In this document: positions 51,365 to 62,674 of the stretch, piece after piece
Layout: every line of letters starts with the position of its first letter
Position numbering within the stretch: the first letter of the stretch is position 1
DNA from: Strongylocentrotus droebachiensis
Lineage: Eukaryota > Echinodermata > Echinoidea > Camarodonta > Strongylocentrotidae
Length of the DNA: 64,000 nt
Direction: 5' to 3'
NCBI GenBank assembly: GCA_035222895.1
Contig: JAVYIG010000061.1
Location: 586,501-650,500 of the forward strand
Made by a program: the position numbers and the translations under genes
The notes under the pieces: model-generated
What the model was told of the DNA's origin: nothing
Databases searched by the model: none
The model's input: only the letters and a program-made list of their open reading frames with translations

Positions 51365-52917
51365 TATATATATATATTCAACCGATACTGAAGTTATTAT
51401 CGGCGAAAGATAAATTACCATTCACACTATGTTGGCTTTCTTTGCCTCATTGCACGGCCACTCGTTCGTTTTGCTCGTAATTTCACGCAATTAAAATAGG
51501 GGCACACAATGGCTAAAGGTACTCGTACGCAACACAGTGACTTTGCACAATTGTCAATTTATCATTTGTGTGAATACAGAGTAAATAACCGTCACCGAAT
51601 TTATTCGGAGACTTTGGTGACACGCATACAGCAAGGAGTGAATCTGCCTTCACCATGTTTACGTCGACTTCATCCAATGTAAGATACGTCACTGCTGTTT
51701 ACGATGGCATAATTCATTCTCGCCCAACTTTATCGAATTCTCCGTTGCCTACAATATGTTATCTGATATTTTATTTCCCTGTATTAACATGGTTACTACT
51801 TGCAATTTAGTCTGAGGCATCAATAAACTCGGCAATCAGTGGGTTAAATTTAATCAATGATTGCATCATGTCCCTGGATGTAAGCAGACTCATCGGTGCA
51901 TGACATGCAACTGTTAATTAATTAATTTACAGAAACCCTGAGGAGCAGTTAAAACACCGTATAGAAACTCCCCTTTGTCATTTTCTTTCCACTCCTGCAT
52001 ATTGATGGACACGGGACACGTTAATTTTGCACTGAATGGTAATCAATTGTCCTTCGATAGTATCACACGTTTTCTAAAGTCTCGGATAGGAATGAGGGAG
52101 AACTTGATGCATTTATTGATGTAAACCTTTTCAGGACATCGTTATCCAAAATTTGTAACAGGGGACTTCCAATTATACAAAAAACAGTGGCGAGCCATCC
52201 TATGCCCGAACCACACCGACAAAACCGGTACCAGACTGACAACAGGTCGAACAAAAACTTACTTTACCTCAACAAGCTAAACAAATCAGTTGCGTTTAAG
52301 TCGGTCTGACGTTAATTTGACGGAATGACTGAGTAATTGCGATTATCCGTCACTATAATAACTACTGATTTTAAAATGAATAGAAGTGAATTTCCTAAGA
52401 ACACACTACGACTGTGAAAAAAAGAACAAGTCTTGAAATCGACATCTCCTACATGTAACCCATACCTCTTGTTTGAAGTTTTAGTGACACTGTGATATAA
52501 GGCCATTTATACTACACTGCTTTTAGAGCGCTTATAACTGCCGTAGCGTGTCTATGCGCTTAGGAAGACAAATATATACTAGGGAAAAATAGGTGATGTA
52601 AATGCACGACTGCTACCTCAGTCAAGAATGCTTTTTAAACAAGTATGTTGTAATGAGACTCCTTGTGGACGAAGCGTCATTTCGCTGACGTATGGATGCG
52701 TTAGTGAATGGTGTGGTCCTCGACACACCTTGTTAAAATAATATATCTACAAATTAAGGATGAATGCAGCACACATTACATTAAATCATTGTTGGCTGCG
52801 CTAATGTTCATTTATAAGCATGATTAGCGCAGTTAAAAACGCAATAGAAAGAAATAACGGTCATATGGGTTTTCTCGCTGAGGAGACGGCTTGGTAATTG
52901 AATTTTAAATGTCTTTT

Positions 52918-53313
52918 AATAAAGAGAAGGTTGAGTTCTGGGAAGAGGTACAAAATAATTTGTGAGCGTTATCATTGTTATTATGCAAGGGTGGAAGAAC
53001 ATCAGATTAAACATGTTCCCTGGAAATCATGGCTCTTCAAATGCCTTCATATTCTAAATACGACATGAAACATCGTAAAAGTCGGGGGTAGTTTTTTTTC
53101 ACCATGTGCTCGTGTAGTCCCATATACATCATTCTGTGTACAGTGCTTGTAACTTTGCCAAGACTTGGCAACAATTCTTATCATTTTGATGATTCCAGAA
53201 CCTTGCAATACACACAAATATTTATATACTAGATGATCAACCTTTCCTGATAGATTCCACACCAATTCTTTCACAATGCAATCACATGACCAGAACTCAA
53301 CCTTATCTTTAAG
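52918..53313 (+). mobile_element. TTAA-flanked MITE, family 1, copy B
   Basis: Same length and orientation as the copy at 48968, with only scattered differences by eye (for example GAGAAGG for GATAAGG at the left end). The left flank is TAAT rather than a clean TTAA; the right flank is TTAA. Confidence 0.8.
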
Positions 53314-53910
53314 GACGCTTCATTCGATACACCCCGCTATTCCGCCGCCGTGCGCATAATTCAATGGTCGTGATAGCGATATTCAATGAAGCTCTTTTGG
53401 CGCTCAATCAATACACCTTTAAGCTGTTTTCGATTTTTGTTTAGGCCCTGATTACCAGACCGATACCTCTCGATTGGTAGCCTGTTTGCGAATCATTATA
53501 TTAGGCAGTAATTCGGTCACACTGCCCATCCAAAAGTGGGGCAATGAAGTTAGTGAAGTGCTGAACGCCGAAAGGGTATTTACGTTTATGTTTGGCGTGA
53601 ATGACGGTGATCGGGAAGTTGATTTGCCACTGCATCTGCGTTTTTTCTTGACCAGTGACCGAATAGCCCGGATGGAAATGATGGGTATGCCTAATTTGAT
53701 TCGTTCCTGTCTTTCTACAAGCGTTTGATCAGTGACCAATACCCCGAAAGGCAGGATTCGGAAATTTGATTTACTACCATTTTGTTGTTGACATCCGACC
53801 AGTGATCTAGGACGAACTTGGATATCACAGATTTGAAAATGGAGAGAGTCAGGAGAACGGGGAGGGGACCTTATGAGAAGAATATAATTTCTGGCCGTTA
53901 TCATAAAACA

Positions 53911-54050
53911 ACTTAACCCTTAACCCCGAGACCAAACATGACACCTAACCCTAATCATGCTAATCCTACACCAAACCCTACACGTAACTCTAACCCTAAA
54001 TCTAATTTTAATCCTAAAACTAACTGTAATCTTGAAACTAACTATATGCC
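53911..54050 (+). repeat. Degenerate telomere-like hexamer array
   Basis: About 20 degenerate six-base units of type CTAACC/CTAATC/CCCTAA (for example ACCTAACCCTAATC and ACTCTAACCCTAAAT). This resembles an eroded interstitial (TTAGGG)n tract read on the C strand. Confidence 0.7.
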
Positions 54051-54617
54051 GAATTGAAACCGTTACCCTATATCATAACGTAATAAGCTCCAGAGAAAAT
54101 TATCGCCGGAGATATCAGAAAACATCTTCATAATTGTCATGCACGTTAAACCCCATCAACATGCATCACACGATCAATACTAACTCTTCATAGTGCACGT
54201 ATTATTAGTATTTGAATTATAGATCATCACAGAATAAGTTAACAGAACACAACCCTGATGAAATCGAATGTCTCCGGACGACATATGTCATGCTTTGAAT
54301 AAAAATGGGATAAGTTACACATTTTCTTTAGAGATCAAGGACGCAGTATTACCTTCTGCTTACCGAATATAATTGGCATGCACTCCACTTTTATTGACTA
54401 TGCGCAACTACAATTCTGTACATAAATATATTGGTTTAACAGTTTGAAGTATGATAATGCCGGGAAAACCAATTTCCTTTTTAAAGCGTGAGCCTTTATC
54501 CCTATTTACTCTGGCATGACTGTGAAACCTTCTTTGCTCTTTACAAACAAAGTATGTCATATCTTGAATAAAGATGAGACATTCAAAGCAAGATCGCACT
54601 AAAAGTTAGAACACTAA

Positions 54618-56179
54618 TACCCTTTTCACATCTATTTTTCTTAACCCCGGACTATCCTTAACCCCATACTATCCTTAACCCCATACTATTTTTTTTGCTG
54701 TTCACATCTATTTTCTTAACCCCGGACTATGTGCTTAGCCGGGGTTAAGAAATTTCACGCGATTCACACTACGTTCGCCTTAGCCCCGGACTATTCGATA
54801 GCTCATGAATATTAATGCTTTTGCTACCGCGCATGCGCCTTTCGACTAAATGAAGGGGAAAAACCCGCGCGCTAAATTCAATATAAATATAAATTCAATT
54901 CCGATCGATCGGAATTGGAAGTAGTTCTAGGCCTACGTAGTAAACGATCTCGATCTCGACGCATACTAGTAATCATGGCTCCGAATGAAATGTTGAGTGC
55001 GATCGTTCTGCTCTTGAACATCTATTTCATGAAGAGGCGAGTTCGGGCTGATTTGGTGACCGGTTATACCCCGCGTCTGCCATCTTCCTTGCCATATCGT
55101 CGAAAACTTTCTTGTTCCTGACCGTGCCATCCAGCTGCTGCTGGACCTCCCCCTCTGCCCACAGACTCAGGAAAAACCTGATTTCAACATCTTCCCAATT
55201 GGTCCTTCTGATGGGTAAAGCCGTCATTCCGGTGTAAATACAATTAAAATCAGGAGACAATCAATGCAACAATTGAACTATAATCAATATCGGTCAACGA
55301 ACTCTTTGCTTGTGGTAAAAAGACCAACAATATACAGTACGGTACGTAATAATTTTAGCTCGCTGTTGTGTTGTTGTTTTAGTCTTAAGGGCGTGTTTCA
55401 TTCAATTATGAATATTTACGCCGAATTCTAGTTTTTTAATAATTTTAAATGGAAGCATAAAAGGAGGGGAAAAAAAAAACAAAAAAAAACGACGCTGTTC
55501 AATTTTTCGCAATTTGCGGAGATTCCAGACAGGCTGTCAACATAAAATCGCTCGTGTTGTGTTATCCAGCCTTGCGCAAAGCGTTTTCCCTTTATTATTT
55601 TACCGATACAAATCAATTACCCATTTTTCATCCAATTCACTTGATAAATTTACCTACGTAAATATGACTGATAATGATAAATGCAATAAAAAATTATGAG
55701 CTACATGTTCTTTCACTATTTTTTTAAATCAATTTTATAATAAAGATTTTTTCATAATGACCTCTGCCTCGTAAAAGACTAAACGTCAATACAGAGAGCA
55801 TGCATGCGTAACGTGAACTGCATGCATAGCGCGCGATAAATGCAAATTCACGACCACACGACCACGCTGTCTGTGATTGGCTGTTGCTTAGCCCCGCTTC
55901 TCCTTAGCCCGGTTCGGATTCACACTACGCAGCTTAGCACCACAATTGCCCGGCTAACCCCGCAATTGCCCGGCTAACCCTGCTATTTTGCAGGGCCAGA
56001 TAGTCCCGTACTATTTGTGGGGTTAGCCCACTTTGGCAAAACGTAATGTGAACAGAAAGCCGGCTAAAATTACCCCGGGTAATTGGTGGGGCTAAGGAAG
56101 GAATTGGTGGGGCTAAGAGCCCCCTTAGCCCCACCTATTTCCCGGGGTTAAGCAATATTTGGTAGATGTGAAAAGGGTA
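54618..56179. mobile_element. PIF/Harbinger-like element carrying a Myb/SANT gene remnant
   Basis: Terminal inverted repeats begin TACCCTTTTCACATCTA at both ends, continuing to a shared CTTAACCCCGG. They are flanked by TAA at 54615-54617 and 56180-56182, the 3-bp target type used by Harbinger transposases. The subterminal regions contain repeated CTTAACCCC-ACTAT units on the left and GGCTAACCC/TTAGCCCC units on the right, possible transposase binding sites. Inside is a Myb/SANT-like reading frame on the minus strand but no DDE transposase, so the 1,562-bp copy is presumably non-autonomous. Confidence 0.8.
55027..55260 (-). pseudogene. Myb/SANT-like DNA-binding protein remnant of a Harbinger element
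   Basis: A 77-codon frame with a single trihelix/SANT-like domain at about residues 20-70. Visible motifs are TNWEDVEIRFFLSLW (first helix, two conserved Trp), the EVQQQLDG and RNKKVFDDMARKM segments and GYNRSPNQ, matching the Myb_DNA-bind_4 pattern. The domain normally continues with a QCRTR-like third helix. Here that stretch appears one base out of frame (ARTR in frame +1), followed by early stops, so the gene looks frameshifted. Harbinger elements encode such a protein to bring transposase to the ends. Location between Harbinger-type TIRs supports this. Confidence 0.7.
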
Positions 56180-57669
56180 TAAGCAAGATAATTTCAAATC
56201 CTCAACTTTTTTCCCCACTAAATATTGATATTCTGCTATACCTTGTACCTAGTTTCAACGCCTCAAAAAGTAGTATAACTACACAAGAAGACTGCCATAC
56301 ATGTTTCCAAATACGTAGTAGTACACTGTAAATTACAAGTACCGCTTTCTCGCTATTAGACAAATTTTGCCGAAAGCGGATAATCACTCTTGGACTTCGC
56401 AAACTAACTTAGTCCACCCTGTAGACGTGCAGTTTATCATTTATTTTATATTTACAGTGCACAAACACTATCAACTTGGTTAAAAAACTGCGCGCATCAA
56501 AAATAGAAGCGGACCGAAAACCTCTCCCTGCAAACAACATTGATTGATTTGAAACTAATTTCACAGTACGCTGCCGATATCCAAACACGGAAAAGAATCC
56601 CTCGGCACCCAAGCAATCCCAGCCGAACTCATCAAGATCCTTCTCTATCATATCGATCTATACTTATACTACTGAAAAATTTGTCATTTGCCAGGTCAAT
56701 ATTAGCGACGGGTTTTTGATAATATCCCGGTGGATGGCGTTTCGGAAGCCCTTACCAAATCAATATTTAAGGTGGTGCGGGCAATATTGTAACTGGTAGT
56801 TTTAAGTAACAGATCTCTCGATAAATTCTAAAATTCATTGGAATTTGTATTGCTCTCCTCCTTAGTATTTCTCTAAGGAATTAAACAGAGGATTTTCGCT
56901 GTGGTGATAATTAGTATCATACTACGCAATAGGCACGTGTCGCCATTTTAAGAAAATAAATATATTTCATTATCACGATTAAAAAAATAAAATAAAAATT
57001 GAATCTCCTAAAGATTGACCTAAATTGGAAGATATGGGAGATTGTTAACAAGAGTTGGTCGTCTCCTATCCCTTTTTTGCTATTAAAAATACAAAATGGA
57101 ATTCAGCATTTTGCAGTCATTGATAACAAGAAATATCAATATGATTATATTGCTTTTTCGTTTCATAATCATATTACTACACACCTGGATTTATACAGCG
57201 CTTAATACGAAATACCGTCTCTTAGCATTTGACACATATTTATTCACCGGTCATTAGATTCATTCACGCATAATGTACACCATCTCAATTCCCAAGGGAG
57301 TATTGCGACCATAAGGGCTTATCACCATGATCACAGCAGTTAAACCAATTCCAAAAGTTTAACAATTTTGATTACCAACAGTAAGTTGTCAGTTAGACTA
57401 ATGTTCATAATGCACTGCTGACATGGCAGATTTATACAACAAGAAAAATTAGACTTTAAAGTTTCAGCCAACCCCAATCTTCACTCTGTTACGCCGTACT
57501 ATACATAGCATAACAAGTGAGCTGTAACCTGTTAGATTAATTACATTAGTGGTACATCTCTCGATTAGATCTATTCCGATGGTTGCATTCTCTCTTTCTT
57601 TATAGATATAATGTCTACATCTATTGTCTAAAGATAAGTCGACTCCCGTCCACCTTTCTGGCCTCGATT

Positions 57670-58120
57670 TCCGTCTCTCACCTCTCTCTCTCTCCCTCTC
57701 TCCCTCTCTCTCTCTCCCTCTCTCTCATTCTCGTTATCATGTTTATCTGTGTCCTTCTATAAATATCTCATATAGTACCTATTTACCGCTTTGCCTTTTT
57801 GTTTCAATACTGTCTCTCTTTCGCTCTTTTAAAATCTCTCGCTCCCTCTCTACTTTTCACTCGTATTTGTCACACTCTTCCAGTTCCCATATGCTCCTTT
57901 CCATTTATCTCGTTATTTCCTTTATGACGTTCTATTATTCTTTCTACCTAAATTCCCCCAGGCTGAGCAGACTCTCCCCAATCACCTCCGTTCTCAGTCT
58001 GTTCGTCTGTCTGTGTATATGTACACCAATAGCTCTCTCTCTCCCTCTTTAAACACACACATTTTGAATTTGTCTCTACATCAGCATTTTATTTTTTTCT
58101 CTCTCTCTCGCTTGTACTTG
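57670..58120 (+). repeat. (TC)n tract and pyrimidine-rich region
   Basis: CTCTCTCTCCCTCTC units at 57670-57735, then a looser T/C-rich stretch with short TC runs to about 58120. The open frame across it is a low-complexity artefact. Confidence 0.8.
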
Positions 58121-59613
58121 CTCACTCACACAATGTCCCTATCTCTTCATCAACATCTTGTATCATGTTACTTTATCCATTTGCTTATTAAAGATAAGAT
58201 GATTTCCCCTTGGATCAAAATGACCCCTGAGCAAAGGTAGAAACAAATGAAGCCGTTTTTCTAACATTGTATGGGTATACATAAAGATAATGAAAACACG
58301 TTTTTCCTGATTTTATTTTCAAATAGTCTTTACAACCGTTACGCGACCTACAGAAAAGGAGCAAAATTTACGAATACACACACCATACATTTCGAAAAGA
58401 CATGTACACGGGGAAAGTGTAACCCAATGGCTAGCCGCTTCTCGACGGGGGTAGGCTGTCATCATTAGTCTAATTACCGAGGACATGCCCTAAGTTGACC
58501 TTTGGATCGCAACTGTTACACGCTGAAGGGCCGGCAAAATGGCGCCCTTGTTTAGCGCATTGCTATCTTCCGTATGATGACGTCACAATATCTTGTTAGT
58601 TGCTACTGAATGGTGGAACATACATGAACATCGCAGCTGTTGTTGAACATATACAGATATACATAAGTACGTCGACAGATTCAATTATTTCTGAAACCAC
58701 GACCTTGCTTTCAAGGTTTAAGATTTTCATCAGTTTTGAAATAGTGGTAAACAAATTTAAGTAATTTTTTCTATTTGTCTGATTGAGTACTTCATCAATT
58801 TATTTTACGTGAGATAAAAATATCACATAATTTGCAAAAAAACAAAATTGAAAGATAATTTATTAAAACTAACAGTTTATTTTAACTAATAGCTGTATAT
58901 TCGTATCGCGCGCTACCAAAAACATCAAAATCAGACGAAGACATCTCACAGGAATCCTTTAATATCGCAACCCTACAAAAAGGCATGATATTGCTTTTTT
59001 TAAGTTCCTGGTGTGGTTTATCTACTTTTTTGGAGAACAAAAATACAAACTGAATTAGTATAGTATATTACATGTACATCACTCATATGAGAGAAGACAG
59101 CTCTGGAGAAGTTCAGCTGACTCGGCATGGATACGAGCTGGCTATCACTATGCCACTCAGTGGCTCATAATGATAAAAAAACCTGAGGGGACAGACGATT
59201 CGATCTTGTCGAAGATACTTTATCCGGAAACGCGGTATCATTTTCTCATGAATGGATATGACATTGTCTTGTTGCTCTATGTGGTATATGGTTCAATCAC
59301 GTACATTTGCGTACGTGTGGGTGTATGTCAGTGGCTGTGTGTATTTAGGTCCTCGGTTGTGCATACGTTTTAGGATCATCCTCAGTGTGTTACAATCCTA
59401 CAAAGTGTACTCGAGTATGTAGTAACGTATAGATACATGACGGGATAATATTAGTCTTCGATTCACCCCATTGCCATGTGTGTGTGTGTGTTTTTCGGGG
59501 AAGGGGGTAACAATTTCCATTCATATTTTTGGCATTTGCATATTACATCACAACGTTGAATCTATAATAGTATGTGTAACTTCAATAATTATCTATATTT
59601 TGCAATGGCTTGA

Positions 59614-59633
59614 TGGGGGGGGGGGGGGGGGGG
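59614..59633 (+). repeat. Poly-G tract
   Basis: An uninterrupted run of about 20 G after TTGAT. Confidence 0.9.
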
Positions 59634-60018
59634 CTATATATATCGATATTTATTAATAGCTCTTATTTCTTAATAAAAAAGCACGTTCTGAAGGTTGCAT
59701 GCCCACGTGTGCTAATGGGATTCGATAATTATCATTAAGCATTTAGCTCCATTCACCCTCCGACCTTTTCCTGATGAAGTGATTGTGACGTCACAGCTCC
59801 AATACCACTAAATTAATCAACGGTAGGCGAGCCCACAATTAATTAAGTAATGATCCAGACAAGGATGAAAGAAGTGTCCTTGATTATGTGACATTAATGG
59901 AACCAATTCAAAAGAGACGTGGACAACATCTATTCCGATGTGGTATATCATAAGGGATAATCATGAGATGGATAATTTGGGAACATTAACTATTAATATT
60001 GGAAGAATTGTCAGCGTG

Positions 60019-60132
60019 CAACCATGTTAGACTAGACAAGTATTCATTTTACCGCCAATTTACTGATTACAATGGCAACCATGTTATACTAGACAAGTAT
60101 TCATTTTACCGTCAATTTACTGATTACAATGG
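60019..60132 (+). repeat. Tandem duplication, 57-bp unit
   Basis: CAACCATGTTAGACTAGACA at 60019 is repeated at 60076 with only two visible substitutions over 57 bp (AGA/ATA and CGCC/CGTC), which indicates a recent event. Confidence 0.9.
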
Positions 60133-60722
60133 CTGATAATGGAATGAACTATCAATAAGCTATTCTGGTATTTAAGAGTACAATTGCAATTACACAGTCT
60201 TCTATACACGTTTTTGTATCGAATTTACGCCCAAACCCAGAGAAACAACGTAGACATACAGACACGGAAGTGCAAGCAATCAGAAACAAGCAAAAACGGC
60301 AAAAAGTAGGGAAAGACAAAAGTAAACAAACAACACTAATAAAATGAATAAATGGATACACGAATAAGAATGTAATAAATAAACATAAAACATTCGAACA
60401 AATAAATACCAAATTTAAATTAAATAACCGACCGGAGCAGGTATAATTAAATTTGTTTGATAATTCTAATCTCTGGAATCGTCAGGTGATACAACAGAAA
60501 TGTGCCGATTATAACCCAATATAACATTCCTTATACTAACTCATCTAAAGATTTATCTTCGCCCTTCTTGTGTTCCATTCCAGTCACACCGACTGAATTA
60601 ATAAATACAAACACACGGAATGAAGAATTAGATTACTCCGAATATCCAACGTGTTTTTGGTCATTGGTCAATTTGGGGTCGATGTAACTGCTGCATTAGA
60701 GTCGTTCTGTCCCGCAATCGCA

Positions 60723-61239
60723 TTAAAGAGAAAATTGAGTTCTGGTAAAGGTGGAAATAATGTGTGAGTTACCTTATTTATTTTATGCCACTAAGGAAGA
60801 ATACCATCAGGTTAAAAATATCCTCCTTGAAGTGCCCCCATCTTTGAACTAAAACGAGACCTATTCGAAAGTTTGGACCAAAACTTCATGCTACATGCAT
60901 GTGCAGTCCTAAATACACATGTCTGTGTGCAGTGCAAGCGATTTTAGCAAGATCGAATAAATTCCTCTTTATTTTGACCATTTTAAAACCTCCCTGTAAA
61001 TCAATTCTGGGCCCCATCTTATAAAAAAGTGCGATAAATTCCAATTTTCTTTAATTCATTTCAATCGCAACTGTGTACATAAAATATGCAGGACTGCAAA
61101 CTTGCGATTGATTTGGATCAATCGCAACTCTTTAAAAGAAGAGGCCCTGGTGTGCTACATAATCAACCGTTCCCAACTGTTTTCAGACAGTTTCTTTCAC
61201 ACTGATTATCGGATGGCCAGAACTCAACTTCATCTTTAA
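60723..61239 (+). mobile_element. TTAA-flanked MITE, family 1, copy C, interrupted
   Basis: A more diverged copy with TTAA at 60723-60726 and 61236-61239, and termini AGAGAAAATTGAGTTCTGG and CCAGAACTCAACTTCATCT. It is longer than copies A and B because a second palindromic element (61009-61148) is inserted in its right third. Confidence 0.75.
61009..61148. mobile_element. Short palindromic element nested in a MITE
   Basis: The ends GGGCCCCATCTTATAAA and TTTAAAAGAAGAGGCCC form an imperfect inverted repeat. A second internal pair, AATCGCAACTG and TTGCGATTGAT/AATCGCAACTC, adds further foldback. It interrupts the family-1 MITE at 60723-61239. Confidence 0.6.
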
Positions 61240-61986
61240 ACACCATCGTCAATAAGTGGAAAGGGGGAGTCTTTCTTCCTCGTTCCAATCATTCCTAATT
61301 CATTGCAATGAATTCGATTACCTTCTGGAAGTACGACATTGTCGATCGCCCTTGATCGTCAATTAGCAACGAATCCGGAGTCCGATGAGTTAATTATGAA
61401 CAGGGATCCTGAATGCGCATCCCCTCTAATTCAAGAAATTGTGCGCGTTATTGGATTAATGGAGTCGCGATATGTCACAGGATGCTCAGTATAGCATTGT
61501 ATTCTGATATTGTGAAGCAATATGAAGACAAATAATGTCGTTTGAACCAAAAGGTCAATGTCGTTGCAATTTTGTTTATATTGGTTTAAGAGAGATTGTT
61601 TTCAAAGAAGACTATGACGTCAAAATCAGGAACATTTTACACTATTCTTGTTAACTACTTTGTACTAGTTATAACATAATTTTTTTTTTCCGCCAGTGCC
61701 ATGTGGGTTAACATGTAATGCAAATTGTTTCTTGAAGTCGAATAATACCTTATTCATGTCATCAATAAGTATAACTTTATTGCAAGAGCTACTCACCTAT
61801 ACAGCAGACACGTACCCCGCACACACATTTGTAAATAGTGGATAAACATGCTTAGAAATGGGCGAAACGGATAGCAATTCCCACAATTCCATAGGCCTGT
61901 ATAAGTGGTACTTTAACACTGTTGTCGATATGAACGAATTTGAAATAGATTATAGTGTTTATTAATTTGAAAAGGTAGAGACTTAC

Positions 61987-62674
61987 CTGAATTTCTTATT
62001 TTCATGTCGTTGCCAAAGACAATGTGAAAGGGAAAGACGTCAAAGAATAAGTTCGCCCTCAATTGAGCATGTCCGTTCATCATTACACTTGAAATTCGCG
62101 TCCTCTCCGTGTACTCCTTGTTATCAAAGTTTATCCTAAATTTCACGTAGAAGGTGTCCTTTGAAGACTGCTTCTCCTCGACTATAATCACAGAAACCTC
62201 CTGGTTGTAGAACTGTTTGGCTACCTGGCGCAGTTGGCCTTTGACGTAATGGGTGTATCCTTTACGCCTCGATCTGTAATGCAAGGTGAGACCTTTGAGG
62301 CTCTCATCTGTGCAGAAGAAGCTGGGAGGCTTCATCTTGGGGTAGCTGAAGCGCAGGTACTCGTGCAGGTTGTCCAGACCGTTGAGGAAGTCACCAAGAC
62401 TCCTACCAAGTACTCGCAGCATTTTGTCGTACTCGTACTTGTTGAGGAACTTGACAAACTGGACACCAGTCTCGTCCATGAACTGTTCTCTGCTGTACCC
62501 TGTAACATCGTAGACCGCCTGGGCAAGCCGAGGAATGATCTTTTCGCTGTACATCCGGTGTGTAACAAAGGTGTACTCGTGCACCCTCGACTTGTCTCTG
62601 ATCCTAAGCCATGAATTCTCACCGAATTTCTCCTTGATGAACTCGCACACACTTTCAATCAATAACCCGTACAT
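61987..62674 (-). CDS. Atypical soluble guanylate cyclase, first coding exon (H-NOX domain)
   Basis: This exon encodes residues 1-229 of a heme-dependent soluble guanylate cyclase, a cytosolic sensor that couples NO or O2 binding to cGMP synthesis. The N-terminus MYGLLIES is the family's usual start. The H-NOX domain covers about residues 1-185. The proximal heme ligand is His104 in DNLHEYL, matching His105 of the beta1 subunit, and the heme-propionate motif YxSxR is Y133-S135-R137. The segment FFDVFPFHIVFGNDMKI (about 210-226) opens the H-NOBA/PAS-like domain. The chosen ATG is the first in frame after an in-frame TAG in the upstream part of the exon. The exon ends CAG|GTAAGT, an ideal donor, in phase 1, and the next exon supplies the missing two bases. 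The sequence resembles invertebrate beta-2-like/Gyc88E-like subunits more than canonical beta1, but the subfamily is my inference. Frame, motifs and splice site are directly visible. Confidence 0.95.

Larger units (their letters stand above)
16695..61986 (-). other. Giant intron (about 45.3 kb) of the guanylate cyclase
   Basis: Bounded by the phase-1 donor CAG|GTAAGT and the acceptor CTCACACAG. It separates the H-NOX exon from the rest of the H-NOBA domain. It holds no other protein-coding exon that I can support. It contains a tRNA-Met gene, SINEs, LINE and MITE copies, satellites and simple repeats, listed separately. Stretches with nothing recognisable include about 17850-18480, 19500-21270, 22060-22860, 24160-25120, 25280-27190, 27250-29510, 31070-33070, 34890-36260, 36500-39090, 39550-40200, 43000-45030, 47070-48620, 49570-50650, 51370-52910, 53320-53905, 54060-54610, 56190-57650, 57740-60010 and 61250-61980. 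Confidence 0.85.

Noticed and set aside
49104-53274. Similar 75-codon minus-strand frames at 49104-49331 and 53047-53274
   Set aside because: Their similarity reflects two copies of the same TTAA-flanked MITE, not a gene family.
57624-58052. 142-codon Ser/Leu-rich plus-strand frame
   Set aside because: Arises from (TC)n simple sequence, with no domain and no splice context.
62234-62614. 126-codon plus-strand and 108-codon minus-strand frames over the cyclase exon
   Set aside because: Shadow frames of the H-NOX exon; only the frame starting at 62674 has family motifs.
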